A stretch of DNA of 64,000 bases, taken from contig NZ_CP017014.1 of NCBI RefSeq assembly GCF_001767395.1, forward strand, positions 372,001 through 436,000, written 5' to 3'. Made by a program: the position numbers and the translations under genes. Position 1 is the first letter of the stretch. Each line of letters starts with the position of its first letter. This document shows, in pieces, positions 16,410-23,719 of the stretch. This stretch comes from Rhodococcus sp. WMMA185. GTDB taxonomy: Bacteria > Actinomycetota > Actinomycetes > Mycobacteriales > Mycobacteriaceae. Under the pieces are notes generated by a model that made no database searches, was not told the origin of the DNA, and saw nothing but the letters and a program-made list of their open reading frames with translations.

Positions 16410-16526
16410 GAGCGCATCTTTGGGGACGTATTCCCCGATACCACCGCGGACGAACGCGAGTATGGTGACTCGACCATCGCCAGCGAGGAATGGCTGCGGA
16501 ATCAGCGCCCACCACACCACGGATAG
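16392..16526 (+). CDS. Conserved small actinobacterial protein (C-terminal RPPHHG type)
   Basis: The frame ends with LERIFGDVFPDTTADEREYG and EEWLRNQRPPHHG, a pattern I recognise from small uncharacterised proteins found at this locus in mycolate bacteria. ATG at 16392 gives 44 residues. The frame is open and family-like upstream to about 16320 (SRSDEPESFDESNKQQAPSR), but it contains no ATG, GTG or TTG there after the stop at 16284-16286; a non-canonical ATC at 16320 lies nine bases after an AAGG. The true start is therefore uncertain. Function unknown. Confidence 0.55.
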   Translation: MDRARLERIFGDVFPDTTADEREYGDSTIASEEWLRNQRPPHHG

Positions 16527-17147
16527 TTACCACCGAAGGCCCGTCCTCGAGCGAATCGTGACCTTCCATGCGGACCCTGCTTCGGTGCGGCCTTCGGTGT
16601 CCGCGATCTCATAGGTGTGTTCGCATGTGCGCATACCACAACTTCGCGAATTGTCACAGCCCTGGCCTTCGGGAGAAGCTGGTCGTGGCCGGGTTGGGTG
16701 CGTAGAAACGGGAAGTTTCCAGTCTGTGAACCGCATGTAAAGGTTACTGGGCATCACGGGAAATCTCGGCGAAATCACTGTTCAGGGACGCGATAGCCAG
16801 TAGGCATGTTCGCAAGATCACGACAATCTGGGCTGTTTATTGGGTGTGGTAAACATCACCATTACTTTTCAGGTGGATTGAATTGCTTAGGTAACCATTT
16901 GCCAGTTAATGTCCTCGTCGAGTCAGTACTGCAGATGGAGGGCGGGGCGGTTTTGCCGTCGCCCAGTCGGATCCCGGTGGCATCAATCGGGGATTCCGTC
17001 TTTCAGCTCGGTAACCAAGTTGTTATGATCCGTATACCATTTCGTGATCATCCAGCCTCCGGATTGCCGTGCTGAACCGATACGGACCGCTCCTCAGTCT
17101 CGAAACCCGTGACTGGGAACCAGCAAGAATCCTTATGAGGGGAACGA
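16527..17147. other. 620-base non-coding region before the porin genes
   Basis: No convincing gene on either strand. The stretch 16830-16920 is markedly AT-rich for this genome and contains GGTAACCA and GGTAAACATCACC. It probably holds the porin promoter(s) and a long 5' leader. In M. tuberculosis mscL follows moaB2 at this place; no mscL is seen here. Confidence 0.6.
17001..17029 (+). promoter_or_regulatory. Candidate promoter for the porin genes
   Basis: TATGAT at 17024-17029 is a strong -10 box. TTTCAG at 17001-17006 is a weak -35 with 17-base spacing. GTAACCAAG lies between them. The predicted transcript would have a leader of about 110 bases before the first porin. Confidence 0.4.
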
Positions 17148-17768
17148 ATGAGCCAGAACCGTAAGCCCGGCCTGCGTAGCGCAGCCCGCATTGCCGGCCT
17201 GGGTGCCGCAGCGGCCGTTGCACTGGGTCTGATGTCCACCGGCGCTGCGAATGCCGACACATTCGTCCCGCTTCCCGGTGGTGAGAAGGTTGTCGACGCC
17301 GGAGGCGTCAACGTAAAGATTGCCCGCAACGCCGAGAGCGCGCTGCTTTCTCCCTCGCTGGCCGCCAACGGTGCCAGCCGCGTCGCGTGGCTGAACGGCG
17401 ATGTTTTCGTCGACCTCGGTGGTGACGTTCCTGACGAAGGCGCGACGCTGACCACCGGTTACATCGTGGGGTGCCAGATCGACATCACCGGTCTCTCGGG
17501 CGGAATCGCCGGAGGTATCTCCCTGACCGGCCCGAACTTGGAGACTGTGATGAGCCTCCCGGTGGCTCCCGGTGAGGTGAAGTTCGTGAAGCTCGGTTCC
17601 AAGTCGGATCTGAAGCCGGGTGTGTCTGCGGTTCAGTATCGCGACCAGCAGCTCGAGGTCGAGGGTTGCGGCGGCCACGCGCAGGCGCGGGCATATTCCG
17701 TCGTCGAGGTCCCGGGAAATCACTACGTCAAGAGCACCCTCTACGGGCAGCCGTTCAGCCTGGGCTGA
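17148..17768 (+). CDS. MspA family porin
   Basis: 206-residue secreted protein. A basic start (MSQNRKPGLRSAARIAG) and hydrophobic core end at GAANA-DTFVPLPGG, giving a signal peptide cut after about residue 36. The mature part is beta-rich and matches MspA-type outer-membrane porins of mycolate bacteria: RVAWLNGDVFVDLGG, TTGYIVGCQIDI and the C-terminal STLYGQPFSLG. Two Cys (GCQ, GCG) could pair. MspA forms an octameric goblet pore through the mycolic-acid outer membrane. A GAGGGGAA ribosome binding site precedes the ATG. The second porin starts 64 bases after its stop. Confidence 0.9.
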   Translation: MSQNRKPGLRSAARIAGLGAAAAVALGLMSTGAANADTFVPLPGGEKVVDAGGVNVKIARNAESALLSPSLAANGASRVAWLNGDVFVDLGGDVPDEGATLTTGYIVGCQIDITGLSGGIAGGISLTGPNLETVMSLPVAPGEVKFVKLGSKSDLKPGVSAVQYRDQQLEVEGCGGHAQARAYSVVEVPGNHYVKSTLYGQPFSLG

Positions 17769-17832
17769 TTGCTCGTCAGGCACCCACTTCATTCCTTCTC
17801 GCATCAAGCGACTTTCACCCTAGAGGGGAACC

Positions 17833-18531
17833 ATGAACAGCAAGACTATGCGCCACGGCGCCAAGGCTGCCAGCGTGGTCGGCGCGGCCACCGTTGCGAT
17901 CGGCCTCTTCTCCACCGGCGCGGCCAATGCCGACACCTTCGTTCCGTTGGAGGACGGCGAAATCACCCATACGCTGATGGACGGCACGGTCGTGACTGTG
18001 CGTCAGACCGGCAACAGCGCGACCATCAGCCCGTCGATGGGCGCAACCCCGTTGCACCGCAACGTGTGGACGTCGGGCACCGTCGACGTGACACTCGAGG
18101 GCGGCAACGCCGAGGGCGGCTCCATCGACACCGGTTACATCGTTGCCTGCCAGGTCAACTTCGGCGGTGAAGCGGCGGGTGGTGGCGGAACCAGTACCAC
18201 CTGGGACGACATGACTAACGGCGACGGCCAGATCGCCTTGCCGTTCGAGGGCGGCGATCTGTTCGGCGGCGGAATCTCCATCGGACCTGGCCAGGCCACC
18301 AAGGTGTCGATCCTCGACATCGAGTACGCGGACGACTACGGCGCCGAGGCGTACAAGAGCGACTTCGATTTCGAAGGCAACAGGGGTGGCTTCACCTACT
18401 CCGACGAGACCTTCGGCGTCTCCGGGTGTGCCGGAATGGCGCAGGCCCGTTCCTACACCACCGTGAATGTCTCGACCGATCGGGTCGACGGCACGGTCAC
18501 GCTCTGGGGACAGCCCTTCAGCATGGGCTGA
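17833..18531 (+). CDS. MspA family porin, second tandem copy
   Basis: 232 residues, paralogue of the preceding gene. The signal peptide ends GAANA-DTFVPLEDG after about residue 33. Shared landmarks are NVWTSGTVDVTLEGG, DTGYIVACQVNFGG and TLWGQPFSMG. It differs by a Gly/Thr-rich insertion after the second landmark (EAAGGGGTSTTWDDM) and a strongly acidic segment (DIEYADDYGAEAYKSDFDFE), which would alter the pore mouth or lumen charge. AGAGGGGAA ribosome binding site. Followed by a strong palindromic terminator, so the two porins form one unit. Confidence 0.9.
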   Translation: MNSKTMRHGAKAASVVGAATVAIGLFSTGAANADTFVPLEDGEITHTLMDGTVVTVRQTGNSATISPSMGATPLHRNVWTSGTVDVTLEGGNAEGGSIDTGYIVACQVNFGGEAAGGGGTSTTWDDMTNGDGQIALPFEGGDLFGGGISIGPGQATKVSILDIEYADDYGAEAYKSDFDFEGNRGGFTYSDETFGVSGCAGMAQARSYTTVNVSTDRVDGTVTLWGQPFSMG

Positions 18532-18548
18532 GATCCCACACGAGAACT

Positions 18549-18587
18549 GACTCCGGGCCCGCACACATTGTGTGCGGGCCCGGAGTC
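18549..18587. terminator. Terminator after the porin genes
   Basis: 18-base perfect arms (beginning GACTCCGGGCCCGCACA) around a 3-base loop, between the porin and a convergent gene. Confidence 0.88.
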
Positions 18588-18624
18588 GTTGGCGGCGAAG
18601 ACAGTTCGCTAGTGACCAGGGCAG

Positions 18625-19338
18625 TCAATGAAAGGTCACGGTGATCGCGTTGGTGAGAGAGGCCGCCGCGACCGTGATTGCTTCGGGCGCGGGCAAAGCC
18701 AGCATCACGACGCGTTCACGCTGGTCTCGTCCGTTTGCTGAGGGAGTTACCAGCACGACGGCAGCGCGCGTTGCCAACACGGTGGCACCGGGCTGCCGAT
18801 CCGGATTCACAGGCGTCTGGGAATCGACGGTGAGTACATCGACACGGTCGCCCTCTCGGAGGAGTTCGGTGACTGCCGGATCAGCCAGCCGGATGGGCAC
18901 GATCCGGGCATCCTCGACGTCCGCGGCGACGGCGGCCAAGCGCGGCCCCAGCACTCGAACGTCGGTGAGCGGCTCTCCAGCGCGGACCGGTCCGGCTAGC
19001 GTCCGACCAGCGACATCTGCGACTGCGGTGACGACACCTTCGGGCAGTGTGCCTGATTCCCACTCCGCCAGATCGACATCTTCATCCGTCAGTGCGCGTC
19101 CGGGTTCGAGATCGCGCACGGCCACCACGACTGGTGATCGGTCGAAGTCCGGATTTCCGCGCACCAGCAGCAGTACGGCAAGAGCCGTCAGCCCCGCGGC
19201 CAGTATCCGCCTGACGATTACGGTGCGGCCCCAGCCCGGATGGGCGAACTCCGACAGGCGGTCGGCCCAAGACGGGCTCAGATTTCGGTGCGTAACGTTC
19301 GGCCTGCGCGGGCCGGGTGGAGCGGGCTCGTACGGCAT
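18625..19338 (-). CDS. SAF domain-containing membrane-anchored protein
   Basis: 237 residues. A cytoplasmic basic/proline-rich N-terminus precedes one transmembrane helix (about 42-60, RRILAAGLTALAVLLLVRGN). An SAF domain follows (VVVAVRDLEPGRALTDEDVD, AGRTLAGPVRAGEPLTDVRV), as in CpaB/RcpC and flagellar FlgA proteins. The C-terminal half (GDRVDVLTVDSQTPV, ATRAAVVLVTPSA) fits the RcpC/CpaB family. Such proteins help assemble pili or other surface structures, but no pilus genes are nearby. It lies about 100 bases downstream of the Ruc-type gene on the same strand and may be read through from its heat-shock promoter. Confidence 0.8.
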   Translation of the reverse strand: MPYEPAPPGPRRPNVTHRNLSPSWADRLSEFAHPGWGRTVIVRRILAAGLTALAVLLLVRGNPDFDRSPVVVAVRDLEPGRALTDEDVDLAEWESGTLPEGVVTAVADVAGRTLAGPVRAGEPLTDVRVLGPRLAAVAADVEDARIVPIRLADPAVTELLREGDRVDVLTVDSQTPVNPDRQPGATVLATRAAVVLVTPSANGRDQRERVVMLALPAPEAITVAAASLTNAITVTFH

Positions 19339-19434
19339 GGGCCGACGCTAAAAGACCGCGAGGCGCTCGAGGATTCCCGAGGAACCCTCCTGTGGACAGA
19401 ACGCAAGTTGTGAAAACTGTGCGAGAAGAGAGAA

Positions 19435-19758
19435 CTAGCTGGCAGCCGCTTTGGACGGAGCAGAGGATGAGGTGCTCGACGAACCAGGCGAAGCTGTCGA
19501 CGAACCTTCCGACTTCGAGGTGGACGCGGACTCGGACTTGGCGGATTCGGTCTTGGCAGGCTCGCTCGCGGCACCCGACGAACCACGGCTGTCTGTGCGG
19601 TAGAAGCCGCTGCCCTTGAATACGATCCCGACGGAGTTGAACAGCTTGCGAAGCTTGCCTGAGCACTCGGGGCAGACGGTCAGGGAATCATCACTGAACG
19701 ACTGAACGATGTCGAAACGGTTGTCGCACTCCGAACATGCATACGAATAAGTGGGCAC
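19435..19758 (-). CDS. ruc: FmdB-type zinc-ribbon protein, Ruc-like redox-regulated chaperone (Rv0991c-type)
   Basis: 107 residues from a GTG with a GGAGG ribosome binding site. The N-terminus is a zinc ribbon with Cys8-x2-Cys11 and Cys29-x2-Cys32 (PTYSYACSECDNRFD, SLTVCPECSGKLRK). From about residue 60 the protein is low-complexity, rich in Ser, Ala, Lys and Glu, and predicted disordered. This matches M. tuberculosis Ruc (Rv0991c), an intrinsically disordered chaperone activated by cysteine oxidation and controlled by HrcA. A CIRCE element lies 38-64 bases upstream of the start. Position before the 5-FTHF cyclo-ligase and galU is syntenic. Confidence 0.88.
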   Translation of the reverse strand: MPTYSYACSECDNRFDIVQSFSDDSLTVCPECSGKLRKLFNSVGIVFKGSGFYRTDSRGSSGAASEPAKTESAKSESASTSKSEGSSTASPGSSSTSSSAPSKAAAS

Positions 19759-19795
19759 CGGGGTTCCTCCGCACTGTCTAATCAAACCGCAGGTT

Positions 19796-19822
19796 TTAGC
19801 ACTCTACAGGCGACAGTGCCAA
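19796..19822. promoter_or_regulatory. CIRCE element (HrcA operator)
   Basis: TTAGCACTC, nine bases, then CAGTGCCAA. The CIRCE consensus is TTAGCACTC-N9-GAGTGCTAA, so one half is perfect, the other has two mismatches, and spacing is exact. It lies in the promoter region of the minus-strand Ruc-type gene, predicting heat-shock induction through HrcA. Confidence 0.8.
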
Positions 19823-19867
19823 CAATGCTAATCAAGATTCTATTCCGGGTTCCGTCTCGGCTCCTGG

Positions 19868-20461
19868 CTACGCTCGGTCGGCGGCCTTCTCGCCGAGTTG
19901 GACAAGTCCGGAACCTGGGGTGAGTGCCCATCCCATCCGCACGTCATGTGGGTCCTCGGGCAGTTCGGGAACGAGTTCTTCATCACGGACCACGGTGATC
20001 AGGCGAGTGTCGGGGGCGGCGAGGCCGAGGGTCCGGTCGTAGAAGCCGGCTCCACGACCGAGTCGCACACCCCTCCGATCGACTGCCAGGGCGGGAACGA
20101 AAACAGTCCTGGCCGTGCGGATCTCGTGCGGTTCGAACACCGGCCCCGTCGGTTCGCGCAGGCCGAAGTCGGCGTCCGTGAGGTGGTCTGCACCGCGGTA
20201 CTCGGCCCAGTACAGCGGGCCTGGTTCGCGCGTGACGGGGACGAGCACTCGCCCCGCGACTTGCCGGAGAGCGTCGACCAGGCCGAGGTTGCCCGGTTCG
20301 AGTGCGGTGGGGATGTACGCGCAGACCGTCTGACCGGGGGTGAGGCCGCCTGTGACGAGTTCGACAAGCGATTGATCCTCGGACGTGCGAGTCTCGCGGG
20401 AGGCCTCGCGCCTGCTGGAAAGGACCAGTTGTCGCCACTCGGTCTTCGTCTGTGCCCGCAT
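19868..20461 (-). CDS. 5-formyltetrahydrofolate cyclo-ligase
   Basis: 197 residues from the ATG at 20461. It converts 5-formyl-THF to 5,10-methenyl-THF using ATP. Typical elements: the N-terminal KTEWRQLVLSSRREAS helix, VCAYIPTALEPGNLGLVDAL, VLVPVTREPGPLYWAEY and the phosphate-binding RRGVRLGRGAGFYDRTL loop with the catalytic Gly-x-Gly-Tyr/Phe-Asp pattern. Longer frames upstream have no homology. TACGGT lies six bases before the ATG without a ribosome binding site, suggesting a leaderless mRNA. Divergent from galU, as Rv0992c is from Rv0993. Confidence 0.92.
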   Translation of the reverse strand: MRAQTKTEWRQLVLSSRREASRETRTSEDQSLVELVTGGLTPGQTVCAYIPTALEPGNLGLVDALRQVAGRVLVPVTREPGPLYWAEYRGADHLTDADFGLREPTGPVFEPHEIRTARTVFVPALAVDRRGVRLGRGAGFYDRTLGLAAPDTRLITVVRDEELVPELPEDPHDVRMGWALTPGSGLVQLGEKAADRA

Positions 20462-20467
20462 GTCACA

Positions 20468-20473
20468 ACCGTA
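20468..20473 (-). promoter_or_regulatory. -10 box, leaderless start of the cyclo-ligase gene
   Basis: On the minus strand TACGGT is followed by six bases (TGTGAC) and the ATG at 20461. Confidence 0.5.
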
Positions 20474-20554
20474 GAGTCGGCCGAAGTGAGCTCCGCGAAA
20501 GGCCCCCGAGAGTAGCTGACCGGATCTTGCTGACTGGCGAGTAGATTCCCCGGT

Positions 20555-20560
20555 TATTGT
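20555..20560 (+). promoter_or_regulatory. -10 box, leaderless start of galU
   Basis: TATTGT is followed by GTGGGG and the ATG at 20567. TGACTG at 20531-20536 gives a possible -35 at 18-base spacing. Confidence 0.5.
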
Positions 20561-20566
20561 GTGGGG

Positions 20567-21487
20567 ATGACAGACGCATCCCCGCACACCGCCGACATCT
20601 TCCGTACGGCTGTGGTGCCGGCAGCGGGAATGGGTACGCGGTTCCTCCCCGCGACCAAGACCGTGCCGAAAGAGTTACTCCCGGTAGTGGACACCCCTGG
20701 CATCGAGCTCGTGGCCGGAGAGGCCGCGGATTCGGGGGCCAGTCGGCTGGTTATCGTGACCTCGCCGGGTAAGGACGGGGTGGTCGCCCATTTCGTCGAG
20801 GATCTCGTGCTCGAGAGCAAGCTCGAGGCCAGCGGCAAGCATCATTTGCTCGAGAAGGTGCGCAAAGCCCCCGGCTTGCTCGAGGTGGAATCCGTCGTCC
20901 AGGATCAGCCGCTCGGGCTGGGACACGCGATCGGCTGCGCCGAGTCGGCACTCGATGACGACGAGGACGCGATCGCGGTACTTTTGCCGGACGACCTGGT
21001 GATGCCGCGCGGCGTGCTCGAGACGATGGCTCGTGTGCGGACCAAGCGCGGCGGAACCGTGCTCTGCGCGATCGATGTTCCCAAGGACCAGGTGAGCGCG
21101 TACGGCGTCTTCGAAGTCGAAACGGTTCCCGACGCAGTAAACCCGGACGTTCTCAAAGTCACCGGCATGGTCGAGAAACCAGCCATCGAGGACGCCCCGT
21201 CGACTTTCGCGGCCGCGGGCCGCTACCTCCTCGACCGCGCGATCTTCGATGCTCTGCGACGGATCGAACCCGGTGCAGGCGGCGAACTCCAGATCACCGA
21301 CGCCATCGCGCTCCTCATCAAAGAAGGGCATCCTGTTCATGTCGTCGTACACCGCGGCACGAGACACGACCTCGGAAATCCCGGCGGCTACCTTCGCGCT
21401 GCGGTTGACTTTGCTTTGGACAGCGACGAGTTCGGCCCGTCGTTGCGTGAATGGCTGGCCGACCGATTGAAGCGAACGGATTCCTAG
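20567..21487 (+). CDS. galU: UTP-glucose-1-phosphate uridylyltransferase
   Basis: GalU makes UDP-glucose from UTP and glucose-1-phosphate, feeding trehalose, arabinogalactan and other glycans. 306 residues. The nucleotidyltransferase signature is AVVPAAGMGTRFLPATKTVP followed by KELLPVVDTPGIELV; other landmarks are QPLGLGHAIGCAESAL, VLLPDDLVMPRGVLE, GMVEKPAIEDAPS and GGELQITDAIALL. ATG chosen over a GTG two codons earlier because of the leaderless -10 spacing. glp follows after 19 bases with its own ribosome binding site. Confidence 0.96.
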   Translation: MTDASPHTADIFRTAVVPAAGMGTRFLPATKTVPKELLPVVDTPGIELVAGEAADSGASRLVIVTSPGKDGVVAHFVEDLVLESKLEASGKHHLLEKVRKAPGLLEVESVVQDQPLGLGHAIGCAESALDDDEDAIAVLLPDDLVMPRGVLETMARVRTKRGGTVLCAIDVPKDQVSAYGVFEVETVPDAVNPDVLKVTGMVEKPAIEDAPSTFAAAGRYLLDRAIFDALRRIEPGAGGELQITDAIALLIKEGHPVHVVVHRGTRHDLGNPGGYLRAAVDFALDSDEFGPSLREWLADRLKRTDS

Positions 21488-21506
21488 AAGTTCGGGAGGC
21501 AACAAA

Positions 21507-22766
21507 TTGCGGTCGGTCGAGGAGCAGCAGACGATTGTGACCGCTGCCGCGGTTGCGCCGCGGCCGGTGCGAGTGGCGATCTCCGAAGCCCAGGGGCTGT
21601 TGTGCGCCGAGGAAGTGGTTACCGAGGTGCCGCTTCCAGGCTTCGACCAGGCCGCAATCGACGGATATGCCGTTCGTAGCGTCGACGTCCAATCCGCCGA
21701 CTCGGACGTCCGCGATGAGGATGGCGAGGCCACGGAACTATCGCTCCCGGTGGTCGGCGAGGTCGCGGCCGGTTCGCGACAGCCGATCCGACTCCAACCC
21801 CGTCAGGCAGTCAAGGTCGACACGGGCGCTCCCTTGCCGACCCTTGCCGATGCCGTATTGCCGCTCGATCAGACGGACGGCGGCCGGGCTCGCGTCAAGG
21901 TATACAAGCCTGTTCGGTCAGGCGACTACGTGCGCCGGGAAGGCGATGACGTGCAACCCGGAGACGTCGCCGTCCGGGCAGGCACGATCATCGGCGCCGC
22001 GCAGGTCGGATTGCTCGCTGCCGTAGGCCGCGACAAGGTACTCGTACATCCCCGGCCACGGCTGTCGGTCATCTCGGTCGGCGGTGAACTCGTCGATGTC
22101 GACCGGAGTCCCGGCCCCGGCCAGGTGTACGACGTCAACTCGTACGCGCTCGCCGCCGCTGCCCGTGACGCCGGCGCTGACGTCAACCGCGTCGGTATCG
22201 CCGATGCGGACGCCAGCAGTTTGCGCGACGTCGTGGAGGGTCAATTGATCCGCTCCGAGATCGTTGTGATCGCAGGTGCGGTCGGCGGCGGAGCCTCCGA
22301 GGACGTCCATGACGCGCTCGCTGACCTCGGGGACCTCGAGGTCAATCGGGTCGCCATGCATCCCGGATCGGTACAGGGGTTCGGACAGCTCGGCCGGGAT
22401 GAGGTCCCGACATTCCTGCTTCCGTCGAATCCGGTGAGTGCGCTGGTGGTATTCGAAGTGATGGTGCGCCCGCTGATCCGCATTGCCCTGGGACGACGTC
22501 AGCCGATGCGGCGCGTCGTCGCGGCACGAACCGTCGCACCCATCACATCGATCGGGGGCCGTAAGGGATTCCTTCGCGGTCAACTCATGCGCGACGAGGC
22601 CACGGGGGAGTACTTGGTTCAGGCCCTCGGTGGAGCGCCGGGGGCATCCTCGCACTTACTCGCCACCCTCGCCGAAGCCAATTGCCTGGTGCTGATCGAT
22701 CCCGAGGTCACCGAGGTCCGCACGGGCGACCTGGTGGACGTTGCCTTCCTGGCGCAGCGGAGCTGA
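21507..22766 (+). CDS. glp: Gephyrin-like molybdotransferase Glp (MoeA paralogue)
   Basis: 419 residues, start TTG with GGGAGG ribosome binding site. It has MoeA/gephyrin-E architecture: PLPGFDQAAIDGYAVRSVDV, KVDTGAPLPTLADAVLPLDQ, RLSVISVGGELVDVD, then the MoCF_biosynth domain and C-terminal MoeA domain. The locus (galU-moeA1-rimJ-glpR) matches M. tuberculosis Rv0993-Rv0996 and the corynebacterial Glp, which partners GlpR and FtsZ in division. Several molybdenum-insertion motifs are altered: GVSVG(E/D)-D is replaced by GGGASEDVHD (about 260-269), KPGKP by HPGSV (285-289) and PGNPVSA by PSNPVSA. This argues for a structural role rather than cofactor synthesis; inference. Confidence 0.88.
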   Translation: MRSVEEQQTIVTAAAVAPRPVRVAISEAQGLLCAEEVVTEVPLPGFDQAAIDGYAVRSVDVQSADSDVRDEDGEATELSLPVVGEVAAGSRQPIRLQPRQAVKVDTGAPLPTLADAVLPLDQTDGGRARVKVYKPVRSGDYVRREGDDVQPGDVAVRAGTIIGAAQVGLLAAVGRDKVLVHPRPRLSVISVGGELVDVDRSPGPGQVYDVNSYALAAAARDAGADVNRVGIADADASSLRDVVEGQLIRSEIVVIAGAVGGGASEDVHDALADLGDLEVNRVAMHPGSVQGFGQLGRDEVPTFLLPSNPVSALVVFEVMVRPLIRIALGRRQPMRRVVAARTVAPITSIGGRKGFLRGQLMRDEATGEYLVQALGGAPGASSHLLATLAEANCLVLIDPEVTEVRTGDLVDVAFLAQRS

Positions 22767-22814
22767 CGGACCAGGGTGAGGCGGGACGAGAATGGGACAG
22801 TGTGAGGCGATGAG

Positions 22815-23447
22815 GTGACGCATCCGGGTTGGCCGCCACACCTCGGTCCCCTGCGCGTGAAGGGTGGCGTCGTGACCGTGCGCGCCATCAGGTTGCGCGA
22901 TGCCGCCGCCTGGAGTCGCCTGCGCACCCGAGACCGGGCGCACCTCGAGCCCTGGGAACCGACCGGGGAGGCGCCGTGGGAAGCGCGCCACAACATCACC
23001 GGGTGGCCGGGGCTGTGTGGCAGTTTGCGATCGGAGGCACGGAAGGGGCGCATGTTGCCCATGGCGATCGAACTGGACGGAGATTACTGCGGCCAGATCA
23101 CCATCGGCAACGTGGTGCGTGGTGCGCTGAGATCCGCCTGGATCGGCTACTGGGTGTCCAGTGAGGTCAACGGACTAGGTGTAGCCACGGGCGCCCTTGC
23201 GCTGGGAGTCGATCATGCATTCGGTCCTGTGGGGTTGCACCGCGTCGAGGCAACCGTTCGTCCGGAAAACCAGGCGAGCCGCGCGGTTCTGCGCAAAGTC
23301 GGCTTCCGCGAGGAGGGCCTGCTCGCGCGCTATCTCGACGTCGACGGTCGGTGGCGTGATCACATCCTGGTCGCGATGACGGTGGAAGAGGTACCCGGTT
23401 CGGTTTCCGATTCGCTCGTGCGGAGCGGCAAGGCCGAGTGGGCGTGA
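22815..23447 (+). CDS. rimJ: GNAT family N-acetyltransferase, RimJ-like
   Basis: 210-residue GNAT protein starting at GTG (an upstream GAGG is only a few bases away). The fold is visible from VTVRAIRLRDAAAWSRLRTR through LDGDYCGQITIGNVVRGALR, IGYWVSSEVNGLGVATGALA (acetyl-CoA loop) and LHRVEATVRPENQASRAVLR, FREEGLLARYLDVDGRWRDH. This order matches RimJ/RimL enzymes that acetylate N-termini of ribosomal or other proteins. Syntenic with rimJ (Rv0995) between glp and glpR. Target unknown. Confidence 0.88.
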   Translation: MTHPGWPPHLGPLRVKGGVVTVRAIRLRDAAAWSRLRTRDRAHLEPWEPTGEAPWEARHNITGWPGLCGSLRSEARKGRMLPMAIELDGDYCGQITIGNVVRGALRSAWIGYWVSSEVNGLGVATGALALGVDHAFGPVGLHRVEATVRPENQASRAVLRKVGFREEGLLARYLDVDGRWRDHILVAMTVEEVPGSVSDSLVRSGKAEWA

Positions 23448-23592
23448 CCGCCTGCGATAAACATGGACAAATGTTCAGCTAGCTGAATCCGTCTGGCATT
23501 ATTGAACTGATCCTGGGGGGGCTCTTCTTTCGGTGAACTACTGCCGAGTCGATTCTTCCCGCGCCTCGGCCCGCCGAGCGTCACGATCGTGT

Positions 23593-23606
23593 GTTACGCA
23601 AGTTAC
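23593..23606 (+). repeat. GTTAC direct repeat upstream of glpR
   Basis: GTTAC, four bases, GTTAC, located about 115 bases before glpR in a 270-base intergenic gap. It may be a regulator half-site pair; GTAAC/GTTAC repeats are bound by OmpR-family regulators such as MtrA, but the 9-base period is not typical, so no assignment is made. Confidence 0.3.
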
Positions 23607-23719
23607 ATATGAGTATTGTGGGATCGGCGAGTCTGCGGAGATGTACGGGTTCACGCGGTTAGCCTGAGGTGGCAAACATCAGTATCGGTGCAGGTAGGCG
23701 ATTGGGAGGAGGTAGCCGT

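Noticed and set aside
16527-16778. Minus-strand 83-codon frame in the porin upstream region as a gene
   Set aside because: No ribosome binding site, odd composition (many Arg, Ser, Thr, Cys) and no family pattern.
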